This document shows positions 25,865-35,434 of a stretch of DNA of 64,000 nucleotides, piece after piece. The DNA is taken from assembly GCF_021390195.1 (NCBI RefSeq), contig NZ_CP090003.1, forward strand, positions 2,158,001-2,222,000, given 5' to 3'. The position numbers were made by a program, and so were the translations under genes. Position 1 is the first letter of the stretch. Every line of letters starts with the position of its first letter. The notes beneath the pieces were generated by a model. The model was not told the origin of the DNA and searched no databases. It worked only from the letters and a program-made list of their open reading frames with translations. The stretch is from Flagellimonas sp. CMM7. Lineage in GTDB: Bacteria > Bacteroidota > Bacteroidia > Flavobacteriales > Flavobacteriaceae.

Positions 25865-26584
25865 ATGCAAGTAAACACCAAGGCAATAATTCTTTCGTCC
25901 TTAAAATATGGAGATACTAGCCTTATTGTTAAAGCATTTACAGAATCTGATGGGTTAAAATCGTACTTGTTAAAAGGTGTTTTAACTTCCAAGAGAGGGA
26001 AATTAAAAGCGGCATATTTTCTTCCTTTAATGCAATTGGAGCTTGTGGCCACTCACAGAAACAAGGGGAGTTTAGAGAGTATTAGAGAGGTAAAGGTGAG
26101 CGTTGCCTACAAGAGTTTGCATACAGATATTGTAAAAAATAGTATGGTACTTTTTTTGGCTGAAATGTTGAGCAATAGTATTCAGGAACAAGAGCAGGAC
26201 AAAGGGCTCTTCAACTATTTGGAATATGCTTTATATTGGTTGGACGCGCATGACTCCATTTCCAATTTTCACCTCTTGTTTTTGCTTAATCTCACAAAGT
26301 ATTTGGGGTTTTACCCAGACACCTCATTTCAAAATGGATCTTATTTCGATTTAGTGGAAGGAAGTTTTTGCACAACTCCTAGTCTTAACCCACACATACA
26401 AGGTGAAAATTTAACGAGCTTCAAACGTGTCTTGGGCATAAATTTTGATGCACTTCAGGCAATACAAATAAACAAACCCCAAAGGCAAGAACTTTTAAAA
26501 ATGGTTATTCTGTATTTTGAATTACATTTGCAGGGATTCAGAAAGCCCAAGTCCTTAGCGGTTTTAAATGCAGTTTTCGAGTAA
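25865..26584 (+). CDS. recO: DNA repair protein RecO
   Basis: The 239-residue protein has the RecO N-terminal OB fold (TKAIILSSLKYGDTSLIVKAFTES) and a helical C-terminal part (LFLLNLTKYLGFYPD, TPSLNPHI). The four-Cys zinc site found in some RecO proteins is not visible. RecO works with RecR to load RecA at gaps. The next gene, a TonB receptor, starts one base after the stop, which is a common flavobacterial arrangement. Confidence 0.9.
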   Translation: MQVNTKAIILSSLKYGDTSLIVKAFTESDGLKSYLLKGVLTSKRGKLKAAYFLPLMQLELVATHRNKGSLESIREVKVSVAYKSLHTDIVKNSMVLFLAEMLSNSIQEQEQDKGLFNYLEYALYWLDAHDSISNFHLLFLLNLTKYLGFYPDTSFQNGSYFDLVEGSFCTTPSLNPHIQGENLTSFKRVLGINFDALQAIQINKPQRQELLKMVILYFELHLQGFRKPKSLAVLNAVFE

Positions 26585-26585
26585 T

Positions 26586-29000
26586 ATGCGTAGCACAGGT
26601 TTCGCCCTCCTTTTTTTGTTTATCTCCTTCACTGTTTTCAGCCAAGAGATTACGGTTTTGGATGCAGATACTGGAAATGCTGTTGCCAATATTGCAATTT
26701 ACAACAGGGATAAATCCAAAACTGCGGTCTCAGACTTTAATGGGAAAAGCGATTTAAGCGTTTTCTCAAGGAACGAGCGAATTACCTTCAGACACATCAG
26801 TTATGAAGTTTTCAATACCACCAAAGCTCAAATAGGCAAAAAAGGAAATCGAGTTTACCTTACTTTAAAACTAGAAGAATTACAAGAAGTGGTGATGTCC
26901 GTTTCCAAATGGGAACAACAAAAAAAAGATATTCCACAAAAGATCGAATCCATTGATGCCCGTACCATTTCATTTACCAACCCGCAGACTTCGGCAGATT
27001 TATTACAGAATAGTGGAAAGGTCTTTGTGCAGAAAAGTCAATTAGGGGGAGGTAGTCCTATGATTAGGGGTTTTGCAACCAATAGGCTATTGTTGTCCGT
27101 AGATGGTGTACGTATGAACAATGCCATTTTTAGAGGAGGGAACATTCAAAATGTAATTTCTATAGACCCTTTCACCATTAAAAATACCGAGGTCATTTTT
27201 GGACCAGGTTCTGTTATTTATGGTAGTGATGCCATTGGAGGCGTAATGAATTTTTTCACACAGAAACCGAGATTTTCTTTTACAGATAGCCTCACTTTTT
27301 CTGGAAACGTAAATTATAGGTTTGCTTCTACAAATAATGAAAATACTACACATATAGATTTTAATCTGGGACAACAGAAATGGGCATCCTATACCAGTTT
27401 TACGTATAATAAGTTTGACGATTTGGTGATGGGTGAGCACGGTCCTGATGAATATTTGAGGAACAATTTTGTTATACGTGAAAATGGGACTGATGTTTTA
27501 GTGGAGAATAACGATCCAAGAAAACAAGTCACATCAGGTTACGATCAAGTCAATTTTCTTCAGAAGTTTACCTACAAACCCAACAATACTTGGAACTATG
27601 ATTTAGGGCTTTACTATTCGGAAACTTCAGATTTTTCAAGATATGATAGATTGATCAGGCCCAATAGCACGGGGGATGGACTTCGTTCTGCGGAATGGTT
27701 ATATGGCCCGCAAAAATGGTTCATGGGAAATTTTCAATTGACCAAAAAAGGAAAGAACAAGTTTTATGATGGCGTTAAACTAACCACCGCCTATCAATTT
27801 TTCGAAGAAAGCAGAATCAATAGGGATTTTCAAGAAGTTGATCGCTTCACCACAAAAGAGAAAGTAGATGCCCTATCAATTAATCTTGATTTTGAGAATA
27901 AAAAAATAGGAGATTTACGATTGTACTATGGTGCGGAGTATATTTTTAATAAAGTAAATTCAGAAGGGAGCCAAGAAAATATTGAAACCAATGTGGTTTC
28001 TAGAGGAGCATCTAGATACCCTGATGGTGCCACCTGGCAAACATTTGCAGGGTACATTAATGGCGAATACAAATTAAAACCAAATTTCACACTACTATCC
28101 GGAGCACGTTATAGCCAGGTCTGGGTAGATGCACAATTTGACACAACGTTTTTTCCTTTCCCTTTTGATGAAGCTGACTTAATAACAGGTGCCTTTACTG
28201 GGAGTGTTGGATTTAGTTGGTTCCCAAAAGCAGATTTACAGATTACTTTAAATGGCTCTACCGGGTTTAGAGCTCCCAATATTGATGATATTGGAAAAGT
28301 GTTTGATTCTGAACCAGGATCGGTGGTTGTGCCAAATCCAGATTTAGAGCCAGAGTACGCATATAATGCGGAAATGGGAGTTCGTAAGAACTTTAAGGAT
28401 AAATTGGTTTTAAAAGGTGCCGCATTTTACAGCTACTTGGTGGATGCTTTGGTAAGAAGGGATTTTGATTTTAATGGAGAAACGGAAATTTTATACAACG
28501 GAGAATTAAGCAGCGTACAGGCTATTCAAAATGCAGCAAAAGCGTATGTATATGGTTTTGAATTTGGGCTTGAAGCCTTTTTAAACGAGAATTGGTCACT
28601 TACATCAAATTTAACCCTTACTGAGGGTATAGAAGAAGATGATGGCGGAACGGATTCACCTGCTAGGCACGTTGCCCCTACTTTTGGTGATTTTCATTTG
28701 GTTTGGCAAAATCAAAAAATAAAAGCAGATATGTTCCTTAATTATAATGGGGAAATCAGCTATGACGATTTGGCTTTATCGGAAAGAAGTAAAGAATTTA
28801 TATACGCTATTGATGAAAACGGAAACCCTTTTTCACCTTCTTGGTATACCTTGAACTTTAGGTCACAATATCAAATTTCCAATGCTTTGAAAACAACGGT
28901 GAGTCTGGAAAATATAACCAACCAACGCTACAGGACCTATTCTTCTGGTATTGTTGCTCCTGGAGCTAACCTTATTCTAGGTTTGGGGTATACTTTTTAA
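26586..29000 (+). CDS. TonB-dependent outer-membrane receptor
   Basis: The start is placed at the ATG at 26586-26588 (MRSTGFALLFLFISFTVFSQ, a signal peptide), just after the recO stop; an in-frame ATG at 26568 lies inside recO. The 804-residue product has an N-terminal carboxypeptidase-regulatory-like beta domain (about 20-100), a plug (about 110-230, RGFATNRLLLSVDGVRMNNAIFRGGN) and a 22-strand barrel ending ANLILGLGYTF with the usual C-terminal Phe. The plug resembles receptors for haem or metal chelates (FRAPNIDDIGKVFD in the barrel). The ligand is not determined. It shares a transcript with recO and ends at a shared terminator. Confidence 0.9.
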   Translation: MRSTGFALLFLFISFTVFSQEITVLDADTGNAVANIAIYNRDKSKTAVSDFNGKSDLSVFSRNERITFRHISYEVFNTTKAQIGKKGNRVYLTLKLEELQEVVMSVSKWEQQKKDIPQKIESIDARTISFTNPQTSADLLQNSGKVFVQKSQLGGGSPMIRGFATNRLLLSVDGVRMNNAIFRGGNIQNVISIDPFTIKNTEVIFGPGSVIYGSDAIGGVMNFFTQKPRFSFTDSLTFSGNVNYRFASTNNENTTHIDFNLGQQKWASYTSFTYNKFDDLVMGEHGPDEYLRNNFVIRENGTDVLVENNDPRKQVTSGYDQVNFLQKFTYKPNNTWNYDLGLYYSETSDFSRYDRLIRPNSTGDGLRSAEWLYGPQKWFMGNFQLTKKGKNKFYDGVKLTTAYQFFEESRINRDFQEVDRFTTKEKVDALSINLDFENKKIGDLRLYYGAEYIFNKVNSEGSQENIETNVVSRGASRYPDGATWQTFAGYINGEYKLKPNFTLLSGARYSQVWVDAQFDTTFFPFPFDEADLITGAFTGSVGFSWFPKADLQITLNGSTGFRAPNIDDIGKVFDSEPGSVVVPNPDLEPEYAYNAEMGVRKNFKDKLVLKGAAFYSYLVDALVRRDFDFNGETEILYNGELSSVQAIQNAAKAYVYGFEFGLEAFLNENWSLTSNLTLTEGIEEDDGGTDSPARHVAPTFGDFHLVWQNQKIKADMFLNYNGEISYDDLALSERSKEFIYAIDENGNPFSPSWYTLNFRSQYQISNALKTTVSLENITNQRYRTYSSGIVAPGANLILGLGYTF

Positions 29001-29006
29001 AACAAA

Positions 29007-29036
29007 AAAAGGGCTTGGAATTTTCCAAGCCCTTTT
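29007..29036. terminator. Bidirectional terminator
   Basis: AAAAGGGCTTGGAA and TTCCAAGCCCTTTT form a near-perfect hairpin with A residues on the left and T residues on the right. It separates the TonB receptor gene from the convergent LEA-like lipoprotein gene and can stop both. Confidence 0.9.
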
Positions 29037-29055
29037 CTAATAAATTACAAGGATA

Positions 29056-29409
29056 TTAATGATCTAATTTTTCCTTTGCATCATCTGCTACTTTTTTAAG
29101 GTCGTCCGCAGTTTCTTTGGCAGCATCTTTTACGTCTTCTCCCATTTCCTTGGCTTTGTCCATGGTTTCTTCACCTGCTTTTTTAATGCTGTCCAAGGCT
29201 TGTTCGCCAGACTCTTTCATTTCTTCGCCAGCATCTTTTACGGCATCCACGGCGTCATTAGCAGCATCTTTTAAGTCGTCACCTGCTTCTTCAAGAGAAT
29301 CGGCGGCCTTTTCTGTGGCTTCTTTAGCCTTGTCTGCAGCTTCTTTACATGACATCATTGTTGACATCGATAAAGACAGTGCAACGATTGCAATCAATAC
29401 TTTTTTCAT
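29056..29409 (-). CDS. Small LEA-like helical lipoprotein
   Basis: The 117-residue protein has a signal peptide with lipobox MMSC (Cys 21), then about 95 residues of almost pure Ala, Glu, Asp and Lys with repeating heptad/11-mer patterns (DAANDAVDAVKDAGEEMKE, AGEETMDKAKEMGEDVKDA). This is like late-embryogenesis-abundant or apolipoprotein-type amphipathic helices. Such proteins stay disordered in water and fold on membranes or during drying. A role in envelope stress is possible but only inferred. It is monogenic, convergent with the TonB receptor. Confidence 0.7.
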   Translation of the reverse strand: MKKVLIAIVALSLSMSTMMSCKEAADKAKEATEKAADSLEEAGDDLKDAANDAVDAVKDAGEEMKESGEQALDSIKKAGEETMDKAKEMGEDVKDAAKETADDLKKVADDAKEKLDH

Positions 29410-29549
29410 TATAATTAAGGTTTAGTGTTAATCCGGTTAAGATATGGATTTTAGTATAAATGAAGAATTGTAGGATATCATATTTAGGGTAAGCACATTA
29501 AGTATATTTAAATACCTCATTTGGAAGGTTATAATTCCATCTAAATTTT

Positions 29550-29557
29550 TAATTTTG
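29550..29557 (+). promoter_or_regulatory. -7 element upstream of ileS
   Basis: TAATTTTG matches TAnnTTTG, 34 bases before the ileS ATG. A TTG at 29521-29523 is 26 bases upstream, wider than usual, so only the -7 element is claimed. Confidence 0.45.
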
Positions 29558-29591
29558 CAAACTTGGAATTATAGAAGAAGGAGCAATAAAT

Positions 29592-32500
29592 ATGAAGTTT
29601 GCGGAGTATAAAGGATTGGATTTACCTAAAGTGTCAGAAGAAGTTTTGGCTTTTTGGAAAGACAACCAAATTTTTGAAAAAAGTATTTCCACTAGAGAAG
29701 GGAAAGAAAGCTATGTGTTTTATGAGGGGCCTCCTTCAGCAAACGGAATGCCTGGAATTCACCATGTAATGGCGCGCACCATTAAAGATATCTTTCCAAG
29801 GTATAAAACCATGAAGGGATATCAGGTAAAGCGAAAAGCAGGATGGGATACCCACGGGTTGCCTATTGAGATTGGTGTGGAGAAAGAACTTGGTATTACC
29901 AAAGAGGATATTGGCAAAAAGATTTCAGTTGAAGAATATAATGCAGCCTGTAAAAAAGCGGTCATGCGGTACACGGACGTGTGGAACGAAATGACCGAAA
30001 AAATTGGGTATTGGGTAGATATGGATGATCCATATATCACCTACAAATCAAAATACATGGAATCTGTTTGGTGGTTGCTAAAACAGATTTATGATAAGGG
30101 CCTTATCTATAAAGGATATACCATTCAGCCCTATTCGCCAAAAGCAGGAACGGGATTAAGTTCCCATGAGTTGAATCAACCTGGAACTTATCAGGATGTT
30201 ACGGACACTACGGTTACAGCTCAATTTAAAGCGGTTGAGAACACGGTGCCCGAGTTCTTAAAAAAGTTTGATCATTTACATTTACTGGCTTGGACCACAA
30301 CGCCTTGGACACTTCCAAGTAATACAGCACTAACGGTTGGTGCTAAAATTGATTATGTTGTAGTGGCTACTTACAATCAATATACGTTTCAACCCACCCA
30401 TGTTATCCTTGCTAAAAATTTAGTTGGGAAACAATTTGGAGGTAAGTTTGAAGAAACGGATGATGTTTCGGTGCTTTCCAGTTTTTCTAAAGAAGATAAA
30501 AAGATCCCCTTCTTAATTGCCACAGAATGCAAAGGAGAAGATTTACTTGGAATACAATATGAACAATTGCTGCCGTATGCCTTGCCCTATCAAAATCCTG
30601 AGAATGCATTTCGAGTTATTTCGGGGGATTTCGTAACGACCGAAGATGGTACGGGAATAGTACACACAGCGCCCACCTTTGGTGCGGATGATGCCTTGGT
30701 TGCAAAACAAGCAAAACCAGAAGTGCCGCCTATGTTGGTCTTGGACGAAAATAACAACCCAGTACCATTGGTGGATTTACAGGGAAGGTTTAGACCGGAA
30801 CTTAAGGAGTTTGCGGGCAAGTATGTGAAGAATGAATATTATGCAGATGATGAAGTTCCAGAGAAGTCTATTGATGTTGAAATTGCCATCAAACTAAAAG
30901 AAGAGAACAAGGCATTTAAGGTTGAGAAATACGTTCACAGTTATCCAAATTGTTGGCGTACGGACAAGCCGATTTTATATTACCCACTGGATTCTTGGTT
31001 CATTAAGGTTACAGATGTTAAGGATCGTATGTTTGAGCTTAACCAGACCATTAACTGGAAACCCAAAGCCACAGGAGAGGGCCGTTTTGGAAATTGGTTG
31101 GCAAACGCTAACGATTGGAACCTTTCCCGTTCCCGTTATTGGGGTATACCTTTACCTATTTGGCGCACTGAAAATGGCAAGGAACAAATAATGATTGGGT
31201 CCGTAGCGGAGCTAAAAGCCGAAATGACAAAAGCTGTTGAAGCAGGAGTGCTCAAAAAAGACGTTTTTCAGGATTTTGTAGTAGGCGATATGAGTGAGTC
31301 CAACTACGACAAAATCGATTTACATAAAAATATTGTAGATCAGATTACTTTGGTATCCCCATCGGGAAAACCCATGAAAAGGGAATCTGATTTAATTGAT
31401 GTTTGGTTTGATAGTGGCTCTATGCCCTATGCACAATGGCACTACCCATTTGAAAATATGAACTTAATTGATGATGGTGTAGCTTTTCCTGCAAATTTCA
31501 TTGCGGAAGGGGTAGACCAGACCAGAGGCTGGTTCTATACCCTGCATGCCATTGCCACCATGGTTTTTGATACGGTATCGTATAAAAATGTAGTTTCAAA
31601 CGGTTTGGTGTTGGATAAGGATGGAAAGAAAATGTCCAAACGTTTGGGGAATGCTGTTGATCCATTTCAAGTGCTTCCAGAGCATGGAGCAGATGCCACA
31701 CGATGGTACATGATTTCTAACGCTAACCCGTGGGATAATTTAAAGTTTGATTTGGATGGTATTGTTGAAGTGAAACGAAAGTTCTTTGGAACACTCTACA
31801 ACACCTATTCTTTCTTTGGTTTATATGCCAATATTGACGAATTTGATTATTCAGAAGCAGACACTGCTTTAAATGAGCGGCCAGAAATAGACCAATGGAT
31901 TTTATCTGAACTGCATTCGCTAATTCAAAAAGTGGATGAAGCTTATGATGATTATGAGGCTACGAAAGCAGCACGAATGATTTCGGACTACGTTCAAGAA
32001 AACTTGAGCAATTGGTATGTAAGATTGAGCAGAAGACGGTTTTGGAAGGGAGATTATCAACAAGATAAAATCTCGGCATACCAGACACTGTATACATGTT
32101 TGTCCACAGTCGCTAAACTATCGGCTCCTATAGCACCCTTCTTTATGGATCGGTTGTATATAGATTTAAATGCCACGACCAAAAAAGATAACTTTGAGAG
32201 TGTTCATTTAGCAGAGTTTCCTATTTCTGATGAGCATATGATCAACAAGAAATTGGAACGCAAAATGCAGTTGGCGCAAAAAGTTTCTTCCATGGTATTA
32301 TCAATCCGTCAAAAGGAAAAAATTAAAGTACGTCAACCACTTCAAAAAATAATGATTCCTATTTTGGATGATGAACAGAAAGCAGATATTGAGGCGGTTT
32401 CAGATTTAATAAAATCCGAAGTAAACGTAAAAGAAATAGAATTGCTCGATGATGCCTCTGGAATTTTAGTAAAACAAATCAAGCCTAATTTTAAGGTTTT

Positions 32501-32990
32501 AGGCCCAAGATTTGGGAAGGATATGAAGGCTATTGCTGCTGCTGTAAATCAGTTGGGTCAAGAGGATATCCAAAAAATTGAGCGAGAAGGCGAATTAATG
32601 CTTGCTTTGGAAAATAAAAGTATTATTTTACAGTTAACTGATGTGGACATCAGCTCACAAGATATTGAGGGCTGGTTGGTGGCAAGCTCCGGTTCTTTAA
32701 CGGTTGCTCTGGATGTGACCATAGATGAGCACTTAAGAAAAGAGGGCATTGCGCGGGAGTTGGTCAATCGGATTCAAAATCTTAGAAAAGAATCTGGATT
32801 TGAGGTGACCGATAGAATTGACATTAAAATTTTGAAAGACGGTTTTGTAGAAAATGCGGTTTCCAGTAATGAAGATTACATTAAAACAGAAACCTTGACC
32901 GCAGAACTGAATTTTGAAGAAAAATTAGATGAAGGTATAGCTATTGCCTTTGATGAAGTAAATACAAAATTGTTTATCCAAAAACATTAG
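29592..32990 (+). CDS. ileS: Isoleucyl-tRNA synthetase
   Basis: The 1132-residue class Ia synthetase carries the HIGH-type motif as GMPGIHH (GIHH at 55-58) and KMSKR at 680-684. Between them is the editing domain (WTTTPWTLPSNTAL). The long C-terminal part resembles the larger IleS type typical of Bacteroidota, without an obvious C-terminal zinc knuckle. It charges tRNA-Ile with isoleucine. It is the first gene of a run with a DksA-like gene 3 bases downstream and lspA further on. No T-box leader is seen. Confidence 0.96.
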   Translation: MKFAEYKGLDLPKVSEEVLAFWKDNQIFEKSISTREGKESYVFYEGPPSANGMPGIHHVMARTIKDIFPRYKTMKGYQVKRKAGWDTHGLPIEIGVEKELGITKEDIGKKISVEEYNAACKKAVMRYTDVWNEMTEKIGYWVDMDDPYITYKSKYMESVWWLLKQIYDKGLIYKGYTIQPYSPKAGTGLSSHELNQPGTYQDVTDTTVTAQFKAVENTVPEFLKKFDHLHLLAWTTTPWTLPSNTALTVGAKIDYVVVATYNQYTFQPTHVILAKNLVGKQFGGKFEETDDVSVLSSFSKEDKKIPFLIATECKGEDLLGIQYEQLLPYALPYQNPENAFRVISGDFVTTEDGTGIVHTAPTFGADDALVAKQAKPEVPPMLVLDENNNPVPLVDLQGRFRPELKEFAGKYVKNEYYADDEVPEKSIDVEIAIKLKEENKAFKVEKYVHSYPNCWRTDKPILYYPLDSWFIKVTDVKDRMFELNQTINWKPKATGEGRFGNWLANANDWNLSRSRYWGIPLPIWRTENGKEQIMIGSVAELKAEMTKAVEAGVLKKDVFQDFVVGDMSESNYDKIDLHKNIVDQITLVSPSGKPMKRESDLIDVWFDSGSMPYAQWHYPFENMNLIDDGVAFPANFIAEGVDQTRGWFYTLHAIATMVFDTVSYKNVVSNGLVLDKDGKKMSKRLGNAVDPFQVLPEHGADATRWYMISNANPWDNLKFDLDGIVEVKRKFFGTLYNTYSFFGLYANIDEFDYSEADTALNERPEIDQWILSELHSLIQKVDEAYDDYEATKAARMISDYVQENLSNWYVRLSRRRFWKGDYQQDKISAYQTLYTCLSTVAKLSAPIAPFFMDRLYIDLNATTKKDNFESVHLAEFPISDEHMINKKLERKMQLAQKVSSMVLSIRQKEKIKVRQPLQKIMIPILDDEQKADIEAVSDLIKSEVNVKEIELLDDASGILVKQIKPNFKVLGPRFGKDMKAIAAAVNQLGQEDIQKIEREGELMLALENKSIILQLTDVDISSQDIEGWLVASSGSLTVALDVTIDEHLRKEGIARELVNRIQNLRKESGFEVTDRIDIKILKDGFVENAVSSNEDYIKTETLTAELNFEEKLDEGIAIAFDEVNTKLFIQKH

Positions 32991-32993
32991 AAC

Positions 32994-33377
32994 ATGGCAC
33001 AAGATTTAAAAGTAAGATACTCGGATAAGGATCTAAATGAATTTAGAACGTTAATTGAAGAAAAAATAGATAAAGCAAATAAGCACTTGGAGTTGCTTAA
33101 GAGCTCATATATGAACGATGGCAATAATGGCACGGATGATACCTCTCCAACATTCAAAGCTTTTGAGGAGGGTTCCGCTACCATGAGCAAAGAGGCCAAT
33201 ACACAATTGGCTATTCGCCAAGAAAAGTTCATCAGAGATTTGAAGAATGCTTTATTAAGAATAGAGAACAAAACTTATGGGATTTGCCGTGTAACAGGAA
33301 AACTCATCAATAAGGAACGACTAAAGTTGGTTCCGCATGCTACACTAAGCATAGAAGCTAAAAACATGCAGAAATAG
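32994..33377 (+). CDS. DksA/TraR-like protein lacking the four-Cys zinc finger
   Basis: The 127-residue protein has the two-helix coiled-coil layout of DksA/TraR proteins (about 8-90) and the following YGICRVTGKLINKERLKLVPHAT segment. Only one Cys is left where DksA has C-x2-C plus C-x2-C, so it should not bind zinc in the usual way; this is typical of the flavobacterial paralogue next to ileS. DksA proteins act on RNA polymerase with ppGpp. A C-less finger may still bind. It follows ileS by 3 bases and is followed by a terminator. Confidence 0.85.
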   Translation: MAQDLKVRYSDKDLNEFRTLIEEKIDKANKHLELLKSSYMNDGNNGTDDTSPTFKAFEEGSATMSKEANTQLAIRQEKFIRDLKNALLRIENKTYGICRVTGKLINKERLKLVPHATLSIEAKNMQK

Positions 33378-33380
33378 TAA

Positions 33381-33401
33381 AAACGCCGTAAGGCGTTTTT
33401 T
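33381..33401 (+). terminator. Terminator after the DksA-like gene
   Basis: AAACGCC (33381-33387), loop GTAA and GGCGTTT (33392-33398) make a 7-base stem followed by T to 33401. The next gene's ATG begins only 4 bases later, so read-through or a promoter inside the dksA-like gene is needed for its expression. Confidence 0.75.
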
Positions 33402-33405
33402 GTTT

Positions 33406-34026
33406 ATGAGGACCATGTTCTTTGTTTTGGGCTTTCTTTTCTTATTGAATCTACATGGCCAAAAATTGGTAAAGAAGGCTTTTGTAAATTCCAGAACAAC
33501 GTCTATACAAATAAATTCCCAATACTGTTATCAAGTTGGCCTTGGTACGGCAAAGACAAATGACGTTAGTGTAGAGGCTGAAATTGAAGGAGAATATTCA
33601 AAAGATTTATTAATTACGATCGAGGAAAAGGGAACAACTGTTTTGATAAGTACCGGATTTCAACCAAATTTTATAAACCCCAACGACAAACTTAGTGCTC
33701 ACAAGGTTATTTCCATTAGACTCAACATAACCCTTCCAGAATATAAAAAGGTTTTTGTTTACGGAACAAATAGTAATGTACTGGTAGAAGGCAAGTATAA
33801 AAATTTACAAGTGAAATTGTCCGATGGAAGATGTATTCTTGATAATGCAATAGAAAGGATTGAAGTAACCACTCAAAAAGGTGATATTTTACTTATGACG
33901 GAGAAGGGAAATGTAATTGCGGAAAGTGTTTATGGAAAAATTGAAAAAGAGACTATTCCAAAGGGCCAGAATCAATACATTTTGAAGACCGTTGAAGGGA
34001 ACATTGATCTAAGGAAAACGAAATAA
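33406..34026 (+). CDS. Exported DUF4097-like beta-helix protein
   Basis: The first ATG after the terminator is at 33406 (MRTMFFVLGFLFLLNLHGQ, a signal peptide); a TTG codon at 33400 lies within the terminator T-run and is less likely. The remaining residues are beta strands with short repeats (VFVYGTNSNVLVEGKYKNLQVKLSDG, then EVTTQKGDILLMTEKGNVIAES), like the putative adhesin/auto-transporter-type domain DUF4097 or DUF2807. It is encoded between the DksA-like gene and lspA, an unusual position in a conserved housekeeping run. Function unknown. Confidence 0.65.
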   Translation: MRTMFFVLGFLFLLNLHGQKLVKKAFVNSRTTSIQINSQYCYQVGLGTAKTNDVSVEAEIEGEYSKDLLITIEEKGTTVLISTGFQPNFINPNDKLSAHKVISIRLNITLPEYKKVFVYGTNSNVLVEGKYKNLQVKLSDGRCILDNAIERIEVTTQKGDILLMTEKGNVIAESVYGKIEKETIPKGQNQYILKTVEGNIDLRKTK

Positions 34027-34032
34027 TATCCA

Positions 34033-34040
34033 TACTTTTG
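34033..34040 (+). promoter_or_regulatory. -7 element upstream of lspA
   Basis: TACTTTTG matches TAnnTTTG, 20 bases before the lspA ATG, so lspA may have its own start. No TTG lies at the usual distance upstream. Confidence 0.4.
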
Positions 34041-34059
34041 CGCAATCTGTTTTAAAGAA

Positions 34060-34692
34060 ATGAATTTAAAGAAGTCCCTCATAATCATCATATTAATACT
34101 GGTTGTTGACCAGATAAGCAAAATCTACGTTAAAACTAATTTTGTCCTAGGAGAATCCTCCGCAGTGTTCGACTGGTTCAAGATACTATTTATAGAAAAT
34201 GAGGGGGCAGCTTGGGGTACCAAGCTCAGTGACCTTCTTCCAATCTCGGAATCAGCAGGAAAGTTGGTCTTGACCATTTTTAGACTTTTCGCCATATTTG
34301 GTATTGGTTATTGGCTGTGGGACATTATAAAAAAGGAATCCCCGAAAACCTTGATTTTGGCGGTTTCCCTAATTTTTGCTGGAGCTTTGGGTAATATTAT
34401 AGATTCGGTTTTTTATGGGATAATTTTTGACAATAGTAGCAATCAAGTGGCTACTTTGTTTTCTAGTGAGCCCTATGGAAATCTTTTTTACGGTAAGGTT
34501 GTGGACATGTTATACTTTCCATTAATAGATACCACTTGGCCCGAATGGGTGCCCTCCGTTGGGGGTAAAAGTTTTCGGTTTTTTGAACCTGTTTTTAATA
34601 TAGCAGATACGGCTATAAGCACTGGTGTTGGTATATTGATTGTATTCAATAAAAAAGCTTTTCCAAAACAGGAGAAACAGGTAGAAAATTAA
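34060..34692 (+). CDS. lspA: Lipoprotein signal peptidase (signal peptidase II)
   Basis: The 210-residue membrane protein has the five LspA motifs including DQISK (17-21), NEGAAWG (47-53), and the catalytic Asp pair in GNIIDS (D115) and FNIADTAI (D183). It cleaves diacylglyceryl-modified prolipoproteins at the lipobox, matching the many lipoproteins in this window. The length and the insert between the two Asp motifs (about 120-170) match the longer Bacteroidota form. The gene follows ileS and the DksA-like gene, as in relatives. Confidence 0.95.
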   Translation: MNLKKSLIIIILILVVDQISKIYVKTNFVLGESSAVFDWFKILFIENEGAAWGTKLSDLLPISESAGKLVLTIFRLFAIFGIGYWLWDIIKKESPKTLILAVSLIFAGALGNIIDSVFYGIIFDNSSNQVATLFSSEPYGNLFYGKVVDMLYFPLIDTTWPEWVPSVGGKSFRFFEPVFNIADTAISTGVGILIVFNKKAFPKQEKQVEN

Positions 34693-35249
34693 AATTTATA
34701 AACCTTTTTTGGAGTAACACAGTAATTCAGTTTAACATCATTTTCATGGATATCACTAATGCCGTCTTCAGCTTCAAAAAGTGATAATCCAATTTTTATG
34801 GTTTCTGGTCTACACCTATGTAAAAAGGTATCATAATAACCTTTGCCATAACCAACGCGGTTTCCTGTCGCATCAAAAGCTAGCAGTGGCACAAAAACTA
34901 CATCTATTTGGTTTTCTGGGATTTTAACTCCATCTATAGGTTCAGGAATATGCCATTTATTTTTCTTGAGAACAGTGCTATCTGTTAATAGGTAGTTTTC
35001 CATTGAATTTCCAGAACTAACTTTAGGGATAACTACATTCTTATCCTTTCCTTGAAGAAGAGTAATCATGGGGAGGGTATCAATCTCTTTGTTTTTCTCG
35101 ATACTTAGAAAAATATGGAAATAAAAAAAATCCCAAATAGGGATTTGAAGTACATGATTTGCCAAGAGTATGCTATAATCTGAGATAATAGAGGAATTCA
35201 TTTCCTCTCTCAAATTCTTATATTTTATCCTTAGTTCATGTTTCAACAT
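34689..35249 (-). CDS. 5-formyltetrahydrofolate cyclo-ligase
   Basis: The 186-residue protein matches the FTHF cyclo-ligase family: N-terminal KHELRIKYKNLREEM, central VFVPLLAFDATGNRVGYGKGYYDTFL with the GYGKGYYD nucleotide/substrate loop. It converts 5-formyl-THF to 5,10-methenyl-THF with ATP. It is convergent with lspA with a 4-base overlap. No folate gene is adjacent. Confidence 0.92.
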   Translation of the reverse strand: MLKHELRIKYKNLREEMNSSIISDYSILLANHVLQIPIWDFFYFHIFLSIEKNKEIDTLPMITLLQGKDKNVVIPKVSSGNSMENYLLTDSTVLKKNKWHIPEPIDGVKIPENQIDVVFVPLLAFDATGNRVGYGKGYYDTFLHRCRPETIKIGLSLFEAEDGISDIHENDVKLNYCVTPKKVYKF

Positions 35250-35434
35250 TTAATGTTGAAATTTTCGGGGTGGAGTTTTGGGGAAACCTATTTTTTTATT
35301 CTCTGGTAGAAACAGAAAAAAAGATTTTGAAAAAAAGCATCAAAATCAAATACATTCCCAAAACAATAACATAGTTCTCCATAGAATTGTATTTATATAT
35401 GGTTAAATGTAAGTAAAAGAATTGAAAAATCACC

